A DNA stretch of 36,098 nucleotides, taken from contig SCTR01000012.1 in NCBI GenBank assembly GCA_004297305.1, positions 1-36,098 on the forward strand, in the 5' to 3' direction. The position numbers and the translations under genes are program-made. This stretch comes from Actinomycetota bacterium (GTDB taxonomy: Bacteria > Actinomycetota > Actinomycetes > S36-B12 > FW305-bin1). The notes under the pieces are model-generated. The model was given only the letters and a program-made list of their open reading frames with translations. It searched no databases and was not told the origin of the DNA. Positions within the stretch are counted from its first letter, which is position 1. Each line of letters opens with the position of its first letter. Positions 19,157-29,545 of the stretch are shown in pieces.

Positions 19157-19184
19157 CCAATCCATCCCGATCGTCGGCCCGAAG
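19157..19184 (+). promoter_or_regulatory. Predicted SigK-type promoter of the fasciclin gene
   Basis: CCAATCC (19157-19163), 16 bases, then CGAAG (19180-19184). Motif and spacing match the upstream molybdoenzyme promoter except for the last -10 base. It predicts a leader of roughly 58 bases before the ATG at 19249. Confidence 0.65.
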
Positions 19185-19248
19185 TCATTGCGCCACCGTC
19201 GATCACCGCACCGGCAGCTGACCGGGGCGGGCCGAACGAAGGAGCCTC

Positions 19249-19935
19249 ATGTCCTGCAACCACCGCCGCACTCGGCACGCCGCCGTCACCGGGATCGCCG
19301 TCGCCGGTGTGCTCGGCCTGGCCGCCTGTGGCTCCGCTGCCGCACCGACCGCCAACCCACCCGCCAGCTCGATGCCGCCCTCCTCGATGCCGGCGACGGC
19401 GATGCCCTCCACCTCGATGCCGCCGGCCGGCACGTCGATGCCGTCGGGCGGTGCCGCGAGCCAGGTGTTCGGCGCCGGCTGCGCGGCGGTGCCGGCGACC
19501 GGGTCCGGCAGCTTCACCGGCATGGCCACCGATCCGGTCGCCACTGCGGCATCGCACAACCCGCTGCTGTCGACCCTCGTCAGCGCGGTCACCAGTGCCG
19601 GGCTCGGGGACTCCCTCAACAGCGCCCAGGGGATCACCGTCTTCGCGCCGGTCAACGACGCCTTCGCCGCGATGCCCAAGGCCACCCTGGACAAGGCGAT
19701 GGCGGACCCCAAGGGCCTGCTGACCAAGGTGCTCACCTATCACGTGGTGCCGCAGCGGCTGGCGCCGGCGCAACTGGCCGGCACGCACAAGACCCTGGAA
19801 GGCGCGTCGTTGCAGGTCACCGGGTCGGGTACGGCGTTCACCGTCGACGGGACGGCCAAGGTCGTCTGCGGCAACGTGCCGACGGCCAACGCCACCGTCT
19901 ACCTGATCGACGGCGTGCTGAGCCCGAAGGGCTGA
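19249..19935 (+). CDS. Fasciclin-domain lipoprotein (MPT83/MPT70-like)
   Basis: The 228-residue protein has a lipoprotein signal ending LGLAACGS (Cys27), so it is predicted to be anchored on the outer face of the membrane. A linker of about 45 residues follows, with five Met-Pro motifs. The FAS1 domain (about 80-228) shows NPLLSTLVSAVTSAGLGDSLN, ITVFAPVNDAFAAMP and the final LTYHVVPQRL... VYLIDGVLSP pattern. FAS1 proteins act in adhesion or as surface antigens; MPT70 and MPT83 of M. tuberculosis are the best-known actinobacterial members and are controlled by SigK. AAGGAG precedes the ATG. A perfect hairpin follows the gene. Confidence 0.92.
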   Translation: MSCNHRRTRHAAVTGIAVAGVLGLAACGSAAAPTANPPASSMPPSSMPATAMPSTSMPPAGTSMPSGGAASQVFGAGCAAVPATGSGSFTGMATDPVATAASHNPLLSTLVSAVTSAGLGDSLNSAQGITVFAPVNDAFAAMPKATLDKAMADPKGLLTKVLTYHVVPQRLAPAQLAGTHKTLEGASLQVTGSGTAFTVDGTAKVVCGNVPTANATVYLIDGVLSPKG

Positions 19936-19958
19936 CCGGCGTGCCGGTATCGGAGTGG

Positions 19959-19991
19959 CTGGGTAGGCCCGGCATCGCCGGGCCTACCCAG
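19959..19991 (+). terminator. Perfect 15-bp hairpin after the fasciclin gene
   Basis: A 15-bp stem with no mismatch (19959-19973 with 19977-19991) closes a 3-base ATC loop, starting 23 bases after the fasciclin stop. No T-run follows, as is common in high-G+C actinobacteria. It probably separates the fasciclin transcript from sigK. Confidence 0.75.
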
Positions 19992-20010
19992 ACGCATCAG
20001 CGGCGGAGCC

Positions 20011-20091
20011 ACAGCGCCCAGCTGCGGTGCAGCCGCCACCTCCAGCGGCGGTGCGGCCGCAGCGCCCAGGTGCGGCGCAGCCGCAGCGCCC
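20011..20091 (+). repeat. Imperfect direct repeats upstream of sigK
   Basis: Two 26-base copies (20011-20036 and 20059-20084, three mismatches, 48-base period) share the core CAGCGCCCAG.TGCGG.GCAG. A 9-base partial copy follows at 20083-20091. They end 16 bases before the sigK ATG. They might be a regulator binding site; no SigK-type promoter is seen here. Confidence 0.5.
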
Positions 20092-20107
20092 GTGAGACGG
20101 TCACGTC

Positions 20108-20701
20108 ATGACCAGTCCGGACGGTGCGCGCAGCTCGCCGCTGCGCAGCGTGCCGCCGCCGGATCCGACGCTCGAAGACCTGTTGGGCCGCACCGCGCGT
20201 GGCGACACCGCCGCCTACGCCGCGGTCTTCGATCGGATGGCCGGCAAGGTGCACGGAGTCGCGCTACGGGTCGTCCGGGACCCGGGAATGGCTGAAGATG
20301 TTGCGCAGGAAGCGTTCCTGGACGCCTGGCGGCAGGCCGCCAGTTTCGATCCCCGCCGAGGTTCAGGGGCTGCCTGGCTGCTCACCATCGCCCACCGCCG
20401 GGCGGTCGACCGGGTCCGCAGCGAACAAGGCGGATCGGACCGGGAGCGGCGTTCGATGACCGCCACCATCGAGTACGACGAGGTCGCGGACACCGTCGAG
20501 GACCGGCTGGAGGCCGAACGCGTCCGCCGGGCATTGGTCGACCTCACCGACCTGCAGCGTGAGGCGATCAGCCTCGCGTACTACGGCGGATACACCCAGC
20601 AGCAGGTCTCCGAACTGCTCGGCGTTCCGCTCGGCACGATCAAGACGAGGCTGCGCGACGGCCTGATCCGGCTGCGCGACGCGCTGGGGGTGGAGCCATG
20701 A
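20108..20701 (+). CDS. sigK: ECF RNA polymerase sigma factor, SigK type
   Basis: The 197-residue protein is an extracytoplasmic-function sigma factor. Region 2 is at about residues 30-105 (YAAVFDRMAGKVHGVALRVVRDPGMAEDVAQEAFLDAWRQAASFDPRRGS, then WLLTIAHRRAVDRVR). Region 4 lies at about 140-195 (LTDLQREAISLAYYGGYTQQQVSELLGVPLGTIKTRLRDGLIRLRDAL). SigK identity rests on these sequences, on the coupled RskA-like gene, and on the neighbouring fasciclin gene with a SigK-like promoter. It contains no cysteine, whereas mycobacterial SigK, as I recall, has a redox-active pair. The stop overlaps the rskA start (ATGA). No autoregulatory promoter motif was found. Confidence 0.9.
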   Translation: MTSPDGARSSPLRSVPPPDPTLEDLLGRTARGDTAAYAAVFDRMAGKVHGVALRVVRDPGMAEDVAQEAFLDAWRQAASFDPRRGSGAAWLLTIAHRRAVDRVRSEQGGSDRERRSMTATIEYDEVADTVEDRLEAERVRRALVDLTDLQREAISLAYYGGYTQQQVSELLGVPLGTIKTRLRDGLIRLRDALGVEP

Positions 20702-21474
20702 CCGACGACCACCGCCGTGACGGTCACGATCACGACGATCTGCACCTGCTGACCGGTGCCTATGCCGTCGATGCCCTCGACGCGCAGGAGGCGGCCATGT
20801 TCGCCGCGCACCTGGACCGGTGCGCAGTCTGCCGTGCCGAGGTCCGCGGCCTGCGCGAGGCCGCCGCCCGGCTCGCCGGAGTCGAGGCCACCGCGTTGCC
20901 GGCCGGCCTGCGGGGGCGCGTGCTGGCCGAGGCGGGGCGGACCAGGCAGGACCCGCCGCCGGATTCCGCTACGGCCGCACCGTATGTGGCCGGCCGGACG
21001 GCCGAAAGGACGGTGTGGAGCCGGCTGCTCGTGGCCGCCGTCGTCGTCCTCGTCGCCGCTGTCGGAGTGCTGTCGGCCCGCCTCGGCGGGATGTCGCGTG
21101 ACCTCGACGCCACGACCGCGTCAATGGCGCAACTGACCGCGGTACTGGCGGCCCCCGACGCCCGGACCCATCCGGCATCCGGTGGGCAGGGTGCCAACGG
21201 TGCCGTGGTGGTGTCACCGGCCAGCGGCCGCGCTGCCCTGTTGACCTCCGGGATGGCCGAGCTGGCGTCCGGGTCGACGTACCAGGCCTGGTATCTGGAC
21301 ACCGCCGGGACGCCGACGAGTGCCGGGCTCTTTCAGCCTGATGCACATGGGGTTTCGGGCATGATGCTGCAGGGCGACCCGGCCCGGGCCGCCGCGGTCG
21401 GCGTGACCGTGGAGCCGGCCGGGGGGTCGGCCGCGCCCACCTCGATCCCGGTCCTGGCCATCCCGCTGGCCTGA
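20698..21474 (+). CDS. rskA: Anti-sigma-K factor RskA
   Basis: RskA is a membrane protein that holds SigK inactive until it is cleaved. The 258-residue protein starts with a His/Asp-rich stretch. The anti-sigma domain has His16, His38, Cys42 and Cys45 in the zinc-associated pattern (AAHLDRCAVC). One transmembrane segment is at about residues 108-127. The outer RskA domain has the family motif STYQAWYLD and DPARAAAVGVTVEPAGGS. Start and sigK stop overlap as ATGA, so equal production is likely. Release probably needs site-1 cleavage followed by the M50 protease family encoded at 13073-14392; that is inferred from mycobacteria. Confidence 0.93.
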   Translation: MTDDHRRDGHDHDDLHLLTGAYAVDALDAQEAAMFAAHLDRCAVCRAEVRGLREAAARLAGVEATALPAGLRGRVLAEAGRTRQDPPPDSATAAPYVAGRTAERTVWSRLLVAAVVVLVAAVGVLSARLGGMSRDLDATTASMAQLTAVLAAPDARTHPASGGQGANGAVVVSPASGRAALLTSGMAELASGSTYQAWYLDTAGTPTSAGLFQPDAHGVSGMMLQGDPARAAAVGVTVEPAGGSAAPTSIPVLAIPLA

Positions 21475-21498
21475 CCGCGCACGCCCCGCTGCGATAGT
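21471..21498 (+). promoter_or_regulatory. Predicted promoter of the GyrI-like gene, leaderless
   Basis: CTGACC (21471-21476), a 16-base spacer and GATAGT (21493-21498) form a plausible housekeeping promoter. The GTG start begins six bases after the -10, so the transcript should be leaderless, which agrees with the absence of an SD. The -35 overlaps the rskA stop codon. Confidence 0.45.
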
Positions 21499-21504
21499 CG
21501 CCCG

Positions 21505-22134
21505 GTGGCCGCACCCAGCCCGAAGGTCGACGTCAAGAAGGCGATCAGCAGTTACCGCGCCCGGGCGGGCATCGTCGAGATCGTCGACGTCCCGGTGCTG
21601 CGGTACCTCATGATCGACGGCCACGGCGACCCCAACACGTCCGTGGAGTACGCCGACGCCGTGGCGACCCTCTATCCCGTGGCGTACACGCTGAAGTTCG
21701 CGAGCAAACAGGCCGGCCGGGACTACGTCGTCCCGCCGCTGGAGGCGCTGTGGTGGGCGGAGGACATGGACGCCTTCACCTCCCGACGGGACAAGTCGGC
21801 CTGGGACTGGACAGTCATGCTCATGGTTCCGGACTGGATCGGCCCGGACCTGGTCGATGCGGCGGTCAGCACGGTCGCCGACCGCAAGGCTCCGAGGAGC
21901 ATCGATGCGCTCCGCTGCAGGTCGCTCGCCGAGGGCACGTGCGTGCAGACCCTCCACATCGGCCCGTACGACGCCGAAGCCGGGACGCTGTCGGCCATGC
22001 ACCACGACTTCATCCCCGCGCACGGCCTGCGCATGACCGGACGGCATCACGAGATCTATCTGAACGATGTCCGCCGGGTGGCGCCCCAGCAGTTGCGGAC
22101 GATCCTGCGGCAGCCGGTCGAGAAACTCGGCTAA
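21505..22134 (+). CDS. GyrI-like small-molecule-binding domain protein
   Basis: The 209-residue protein belongs to the GyrI-like (SHS2-type effector-binding) group, with no DNA-binding domain. Segments shared with the group are RYLMIDGHGDPNTSVEYADAVATLYPVAYTLKFASK, YVVPPLEALWWAEDMDAF, WDWTVMLMVPDWI and CVQTLHIGPYDAEAGTL, then GLRMTGRHHEIYLNDVRRVAP. Such proteins are thought to bind hydrophobic compounds; some are hydrolases of electrophiles. No signal peptide is seen, so it is cytosolic. It has its own predicted leaderless promoter and converges on rlmN with the two stop codons touching. Confidence 0.88.
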   Translation: MAAPSPKVDVKKAISSYRARAGIVEIVDVPVLRYLMIDGHGDPNTSVEYADAVATLYPVAYTLKFASKQAGRDYVVPPLEALWWAEDMDAFTSRRDKSAWDWTVMLMVPDWIGPDLVDAAVSTVADRKAPRSIDALRCRSLAEGTCVQTLHIGPYDAEAGTLSAMHHDFIPAHGLRMTGRHHEIYLNDVRRVAPQQLRTILRQPVEKLG

Positions 22135-23253
22135 CTACTCCGCCGCTGCCAGCTGCCCGCAGGCTGCGTCGATGTCGTTGCCTCGGGTGTCCCGCATCGT
22201 CGTGCTGATACCACGCGCCGTCAGCCGCTGGACGAACTGGCGCATGTCGGCCTCACGCGAACGGGTGTAGTGCGGCCCCGTCGCATCGGGTTCGCGCCTG
22301 ATGGGATTCAACGGGATGAGGTTGACATGGACCAGGTGCCCGGACAGTAGCTCTCCCAACAAGTCCGCTCGCCACGCCTGATCGTTGACCCCGCGGATGA
22401 GGGCATACTCGATGGAGACTCGCCGGCCGGTCCGTTCGGCGTATCCCCAGGCGGCGGCCAGCACCTCGGCGACCTTCCACCGGGTGTTGACCGGGACCAG
22501 GGTGTCCCGCAGTTCGTCGTCGGGGGCGTGCAGCGACACGGCCAGGCGGACCGGCATCCCCTCACCGGCGAGCTGCTCGATCCGTGGGACCAGCCCGACC
22601 GTCGACACGGTGATCCCGCGCGCGGACATCCCCAGGCCGCCCGGCGGGGGGTCGATCAGCCGTCGCAACGCCCGGACGAGCGCGGCATAGTTCGCCAGCG
22701 GCTCTCCCATGCCCATGAACACCACGTTGGACAGCCGGTTCCGCTGCCCGGGCAGTTCCCCCTGCGCGATCGCACGGGCGCCGGCCACCACCTGCGCCAC
22801 GATCTCGGCGGTGGACAGGTTGCGCAACAGGCCCGACTGCCCGGTGGCACAGAACGGGCAGTTCATCCCGCAACCGGCCTGGCTGGACACGCACATCGTC
22901 ACCCGGTCCGGGTAGCCCATGAGCACGCTTTCGACCCGCGCGCCATCGAACAACCGCCACACCGTCTTGCGGGTGGCGCCGCCGTCGCACTGCAGCGTGC
23001 GGACCGGCTCCAGCAGTGGTGGCGTCAGTTCCCCGGCCAGCAGCTGCCGTGAGGCCGCCGGGACGTCGGTCCAGCTCGCCGGATCGTCGGACAACCGGCT
23101 GAAGTAGTGCCGGGACAGCTGATCGGCCCGGTACGCCGGCTCCCCCAGCTCGACGACTGCGGCACGCCGAGCGGCGGTGTCCAGGTCGGCGAGGTGACGG
23201 GGTGGCCGAGGACGTCGCGGCGCGACGAACACCAGCTCGGCGGGGGTGGTCAT
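22135..23253 (-). CDS. rlmN: Dual-specificity 23S rRNA/tRNA adenine C2-methyltransferase RlmN
   Basis: RlmN methylates C2 of A2503 in 23S rRNA and A37 in some tRNAs, using radical SAM chemistry. The 372-residue protein has the cluster motif in CGMNCPFC, with the second-site cysteine in TMCVSSQAG seven residues before it and the methyl-carrying cysteine near the end (DAACGQL). [13 protein letters not shown] and [17 protein letters not shown] are also typical. The ATG at 23253 is chosen over longer open frame because the domain begins shortly after; its SD is weak. It follows cdsA by 58 bases. Confidence 0.96.
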   Translation of the reverse strand: MTTPAELVFVAPRRPRPPRHLADLDTAARRAAVVELGEPAYRADQLSRHYFSRLSDDPASWTDVPAASRQLLAGELTPPLLEPVRTLQCDGGATRKTVWRLFDGARVESVLMGYPDRVTMCVSSQAGCGMNCPFCATGQSGLLRNLSTAEIVAQVVAGARAIAQGELPGQRNRLSNVVFMGMGEPLANYAALVRALRRLIDPPPGGLGMSARGITVSTVGLVPRIEQLAGEGMPVRLAVSLHAPDDELRDTLVPVNTRWKVAEVLAAAWGYAERTGRRVSIEYALIRGVNDQAWRADLLGELLSGHLVHVNLIPLNPIRREPDATGPHYTRSREADMRQFVQRLTARGISTTMRDTRGNDIDAACGQLAAAE

Positions 23254-23311
23254 GGCGACCCATGGTCGCACGCGCCGGCCGACGCTTCGGCCACCCGGCC
23301 GCGTCCGCCGG

Positions 23312-24157
23312 TCAGCTGCCGAGGAAGGCGGTGAACAGGGCCCAGGACGCGAAGGCGTTGGGAATGAGGGAGTCCAGCCGGTCCATGGCACCCCCGTGCC
23401 CCGGCAGGACCGTGCCGAGGTCCTTCACCCCGAGGTCGCGCTTCAGCGCGCTCTCGGCGAAGTCCCCGGTGGTGGCGGTCACGGTGAGCACCAATCCGCA
23501 GATCAGGCCCTGCCACCACTGCCCGTCGAGCATGAGGGTGAACAGCAGGACCCCGGCGACGGCCTGCAGCACGAACGATCCGGCCAGGCCCTCCCAGGAC
23601 TTGCGCGGGCTGATCGCCGGCGCGATCGCGTGCCGGCCGAAGAGGACACCCGCCGCATAGCCACCGACGTCGTTGCACACCGTGAGCAGGACGAATGCCA
23701 CGACGCGCTCCGGGCCGTCGGCCGGCGCCAGCAGCAGCATCACGAAGCCGACCATGAACGGCAGGTAGGCCGCGACGAGCACGTTGGCGGCCACGTCGCG
23801 GACGTAGCCCTCGGGCCCGAACCGCAGGTGCCACAACAACAGCGCCAGGACCACGACACCGAACGCGGCCAGTTGCCCGGTCACTCCCCATACCGCTGCG
23901 ACGACCGGGACGACGACGGCCGCCGCGACCAGGACACCGCGAGACATCCGCAGGCCCTGGGCGTGCAGCGCGGTACACAGTTCGAGAACCCCGACGGTGA
24001 TCGCGATCGCGGCGAAGGCGATGAACGACCACTTCCAGGTGAACAGGCACAGCAGCGCCAAGGCGCCGAGCGCGACCCCGACCGCGATGGCAGCCCGTAA
24101 ATCGCGCCCGGCCCGGGACACCCGCCGGGGCGCCGCCTGCTCGTCGGCTTCGGTCAT
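23312..24157 (-). CDS. cdsA: Phosphatidate cytidylyltransferase
   Basis: CdsA makes CDP-diacylglycerol from phosphatidic acid and CTP, the branch point for phospholipids. The 281-residue protein has about eight membrane segments. The family signature near the C-terminus is complete: [12 protein letters not shown], then [33 protein letters not shown] with the metal-binding aspartates. A short charged N-terminus precedes the first membrane helix. Start ATG lies 7 bases after the frr stop, and GAGG within the end of frr probably serves as SD. The gene is part of the rpsB-tsf-pyrH-frr run. Confidence 0.96.
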   Translation of the reverse strand: MTEADEQAAPRRVSRAGRDLRAAIAVGVALGALALLCLFTWKWSFIAFAAIAITVGVLELCTALHAQGLRMSRGVLVAAAVVVPVVAAVWGVTGQLAAFGVVVLALLLWHLRFGPEGYVRDVAANVLVAAYLPFMVGFVMLLLAPADGPERVVAFVLLTVCNDVGGYAAGVLFGRHAIAPAISPRKSWEGLAGSFVLQAVAGVLLFTLMLDGQWWQGLICGLVLTVTATTGDFAESALKRDLGVKDLGTVLPGHGGAMDRLDSLIPNAFASWALFTAFLGS

Positions 24158-24164
24158 CGGGGCG

Positions 24165-24722
24165 TCAGACCTCGAGAAGTTCGGCTTCCTTGTGCTTGAG
24201 GATCTCGTCGATGTGCGCGACGTTGCGTTGGGTCACCTCGTCGAGGTACTTCTCGGCACGGCGTACGTCGTCCTCGCCGGTCTCCCCGTCCTTCACCAGC
24301 CGGTCCAGCGTCTCCTTGGCGTGCCGCCGGATGGTCCGCACCGAGATACGGGCGTCCTCCGCCTTCTGCCGGGCGAGCTTGATGAACTCCTTGCGGCGTT
24401 CCTCGGTGAGCTGCGGCAGCACGATGCGGATGATCGTGCCGTCGCTGGTCGGGTTCACGCCGAGGTCGGAGTCACGGATCGCCTTCTCGACGGCGGACAC
24501 CGAACCCTTGTCGTACGGCGTGACGATCACCATCCGCGCCTCCGGTGAGGCGAACGACGCCAACTGGTTGACCGGCGTGAGCGCGCCGTAGTAGTCGACC
24601 AGGACCTTCGTGAACATCGACGGGTTCGCCCGGCCGGTCCGGATCGTCGTGAAGTCATCGCGAGCCACCGCGATGGCCTTCTCCATCTTCTCCTCGGCCT
24701 CGAGGAGGGTTTCGTCGATCAC
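24165..24722 (-). CDS. frr: Ribosome recycling factor
   Basis: RRF works with EF-G to split ribosomes after termination. The 185-residue length is exactly the family norm. The three-helix domain is visible ([34 protein letters not shown], and [34 protein letters not shown]), as is the small domain with [34 protein letters not shown]. The GTG start has AGGAG five bases upstream. It lies between pyrH and cdsA. Confidence 0.97.
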   Translation of the reverse strand: MIDETLLEAEEKMEKAIAVARDDFTTIRTGRANPSMFTKVLVDYYGALTPVNQLASFASPEARMVIVTPYDKGSVSAVEKAIRDSDLGVNPTSDGTIIRIVLPQLTEERRKEFIKLARQKAEDARISVRTIRRHAKETLDRLVKDGETGEDDVRRAEKYLDEVTQRNVAHIDEILKHKEAELLEV

Positions 24723-24792
24723 CTGGGCTCCTGTCCGTTCGGGCGGGGTGCCGGCACGGCCCGCTGCGGAGCCGCCGACTCGGGCGTCCGGT

Positions 24793-26509
<1,717 letters not shown>

Positions 26510-26545
26510 GGGTCCTGCTGCCTTTCGTGGCTGGTACGGGTGGAA

Positions 26546-26583
26546 CGCGGCGGTGCGGGGCGATGCCGTCCCGCACCGCGGCG
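26546..26583 (-). terminator. Strong hairpin between rpsB and tsf
   Basis: The arms at 26546-26559 and 26570-26583 pair over 14 bp with one mismatch, around a 10-base loop, starting two bases after the rpsB stop. A partial terminator at this place is known in E. coli and would set the S2 to EF-Ts ratio. No T-run is visible. Confidence 0.6.
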
Positions 26584-26585
26584 CG

Positions 26586-27440
<855 letters not shown>

Positions 27441-27750
27441 GTCGGTCTCCTCTGCCGGCTCGCGCGTGACGCGGCGGCCGGTCATGTCGGTTGTCGCAGG
27501 ACGCCGGCTGGAGTCCCGCCCTGACGCTCGCCGTCGGACCCGCCCGGCGAACCGGGACCGTGGAGACCGACGCCGGTGAGGTCACCGGTACGCGGGCGTG
27601 CGAAATCGGCCAGTCCGAGGACCGGCCGCGGGCCAGTGTACGCAGCGCCGCCCGAGCGGCCGAATCCACCGACGGCGCCACTGCGGCACGGCCGTCCCCA
27701 GGTCGCCGAGGACGACGCCGACCGAGACCGGCCGCGCCCAGGGTGGGCGC
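27441..27750. promoter_or_regulatory. Divergent region rpsB / M23 peptidase
   Basis: No gene is supported here, although a plus-strand frame is open from a GTG at 27598 into the peptidase gene. On the minus strand TACACT (27640-27635) is a good -10 candidate for rpsB, predicting a leader of nearly 190 bases; the -35 (TCGGCC or TTCGGC) is weak. Such a long leader could hold S2 autoregulation, but I do not recognise a known leader fold. I see no clear promoter for the plus-strand gene. Confidence 0.35.
27635..27640 (-). promoter_or_regulatory. Candidate -10 for rpsB operon
   Basis: TACACT on the minus strand fits TAnnnT and lies 195 bases upstream of the rpsB start. The -35 match at 17-18 base spacing is poor. 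Confidence 0.3.
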
Positions 27751-28620
27751 ATGCGACTCTGCCGACAGCGACCGCGATCCGCGGGACGACGACGGACCCG
27801 GACGGGGTGGCCGGCAGCGGGACGCCGAGCGGCCCTTGCCGTCGCGCTGGGTGGCGTGGTCGCCATCGTGCCGCCCGCGCCGGCCGCCGTCGGTGCGGCG
27901 ACCGGCCTTCCCGCCGGACGCTGGCCGCTGGACGATTCGGTCACGGTGGTGACCGGATTCGATCCGCCCGATCGCGACTGGCTGCCCGGGCACCGTGGCG
28001 TCGACCTTGCCGCATGGCCGGGCGACCGGGTGCGGTCGGCGCTGGACGGGACGGTGACGTTCGCCGGCTCACTCGCCGGCCGCGGCGTGGTGACCGTGAC
28101 GTCGGGGTCGGTCCGCACGACGTACGAGCCGGTCGACGCCTCGGTCACCGTCGGCGACGCCGTGCGAGCCGGGGAGCCGATCGGCACGATCGGATCCGGC
28201 GCCGGTCACTGCGGCGGGGTGCCGGCCTGCCTGCACTGGGGACTGCGGCGCGACGAGACCTACCTCGATCCGCTGCTGCTGGTCGGTCCCGTCCGCATCG
28301 TCCTGGTCCCCCCGACGTCGCTCGAACCGGACGTCGGCCGCGGCTCGGGCGCCGACCTCGGGCCGAGCGCGGGCCTCGGCGCGGGCACGAGGCCGGACGG
28401 GGGCACCGGGTCGCGCACGGGGCCGGTCGTGGCGGGAATGTCGGAGGCCGGTCCGCCGGAGGCCTCCGGCGGCGAGCCGCCCGGCGCGATGACGTCAGCT
28501 GGGCCGGCGCGATCCGGGACACCGACGTCCGGAGCGCTGCTCAGCACCGCGGCTGTGGTGGCTGCGGCGGTCGGAGCCACCGTCGTACGGCGACGACTCA
28601 GTCGTCGTGACCGTCGGTGA
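27751..28620 (+). CDS. M23 (LytM-like) peptidase-domain protein, membrane-anchored
   Basis: The 289-residue protein resembles the M23 peptidase encoded beside rpsB in other actinobacteria (Rv2891 position). A basic N-terminus and hydrophobic stretch (about residues 27-47) form an export signal. The LytM domain has HRGVDLA with the first zinc ligands and [24 protein letters not shown]. The usual HxH is ACLHWGLR, so the first His is replaced by Cys; activity is uncertain. A Gly/Pro-rich stretch leads to a C-terminal hydrophobic segment and basic end, a likely membrane anchor. The ATG at 27751 gives a sensible signal; an in-frame GTG at 27598 is less likely. Its last 23 bases overlap whiG on the other strand. 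Confidence 0.85.
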   Translation: MRLCRQRPRSAGRRRTRTGWPAAGRRAALAVALGGVVAIVPPAPAAVGAATGLPAGRWPLDDSVTVVTGFDPPDRDWLPGHRGVDLAAWPGDRVRSALDGTVTFAGSLAGRGVVTVTSGSVRTTYEPVDASVTVGDAVRAGEPIGTIGSGAGHCGGVPACLHWGLRRDETYLDPLLLVGPVRIVLVPPTSLEPDVGRGSGADLGPSAGLGAGTRPDGGTGSRTGPVVAGMSEAGPPEASGGEPPGAMTSAGPARSGTPTSGALLSTAAVVAAAVGATVVRRRLSRRDRR

Positions 28621-29545
28621 GGCGCCCTCGAAGCTGCAGCACGGCCTTGGTGTGCAGCTGGCAGATCCGGCTCTCGGTGACCCCGAGCACCTGGCCGATC
28701 TCGGCCAACGTGAGCCCCTCGTAGTAGTACAGCGTCACGACGATCTTCTCGCGCTCGGGCAGCGTGTTGATCGCCCGTGCCAGGACGTACTTGGTTTCCT
28801 CGGTCTCGAACGTGAGCACCGGATCGTCGACGCGGGTGTCTTCCAGGGTGTCGCCGAGAGTGACCCGGTCGCTCTTGTCGCCGCCGGCGTGCAGCAGCTC
28901 GTCGAGGGCCACGACGTTGACGTACGACACCTGGCTGAAGATCGCCCGGAGGTCGGCGACGCTGACGTCGAGTTCGGCGGCCACCTCGGCCTCGGTGGGC
29001 GAGCGCTGCAGGCTCGCCTCCAGGGTCGCGTACGCCTTCTCGACCTCGCGCGCCTTGTAGCGCACCGAGCGCGGGATCCAGTCGATGCTGCGCAGCTCGT
29101 CGATGATCGCGCCGCGGATCCGGCTGATCGCGTACGTCTCGAACTTGATGGCGCGTTCGAGGTCGTACTTGTCGATCGCGTCCATGAGACCGAAGATTCC
29201 GTACGACACCAGGTCGGCCTGCTCGATGTTGGGGGGCAGACCGACACCGACCCGGCCGGCGACGTACTTCACCAGCGGCGAGTAGTGCAGGATCAGCCGC
29301 TCCCGCAGCTCGGCGTCCTGCGTCTTCTTGAACGAGACCCACAGCTCGCGCAGCGCCACCTCGGAGGCTCGCTGGTGTGCCGCAGCCTCCGCCTGGTCGA
29401 GTTCCGCCGACAACGCCTCGTCCTCGACGTCGTCGGCGACGCTGAGCTGGTCCTGGCCGTCCTGCTCGTCCTCCACCACCACGAGGCCCGGCTCGTCGGG
29501 GAGGATCGAGGCGGACCCGTCAGGCACGGGGGTGCGCCTGCTCAT
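28598..29545 (-). CDS. whiG: RNA polymerase sigma factor of the FliA/WhiG family
   Basis: The 315-residue protein is a group 3 sigma factor. After an acidic N-terminus of about 65 residues comes region 2 ([81 protein letters not shown]). Region 3 includes [25 protein letters not shown], and region 4 [45 protein letters not shown]. In Streptomyces WhiG commits aerial hyphae to sporulation; in motile bacteria the same family controls flagella. The ATG start lies inside the end of xerC (26-base overlap). Its 3' end overlaps the M23 gene. Confidence 0.93.
   Translation of the reverse strand: MSRRTPVPDGSASILPDEPGLVVVEDEQDGQDQLSVADDVEDEALSAELDQAEAAAHQRASEVALRELWVSFKKTQDAELRERLILHYSPLVKYVAGRVGVGLPPNIEQADLVSYGIFGLMDAIDKYDLERAIKFETYAISRIRGAIIDELRSIDWIPRSVRYKAREVEKAYATLEASLQRSPTEAEVAAELDVSVADLRAIFSQVSYVNVVALDELLHAGGDKSDRVTLGDTLEDTRVDDPVLTFETEETKYVLARAINTLPEREKIVVTLYYYEGLTLAEIGQVLGVTESRICQLHTKAVLQLRGRLTDGHDD

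Noticed and set aside
27598-27750. Upstream GTG start of the M23 gene
   Set aside because: It would place 51 basic residues ahead of the signal sequence; the ATG at 27751 gives a normal export signal.
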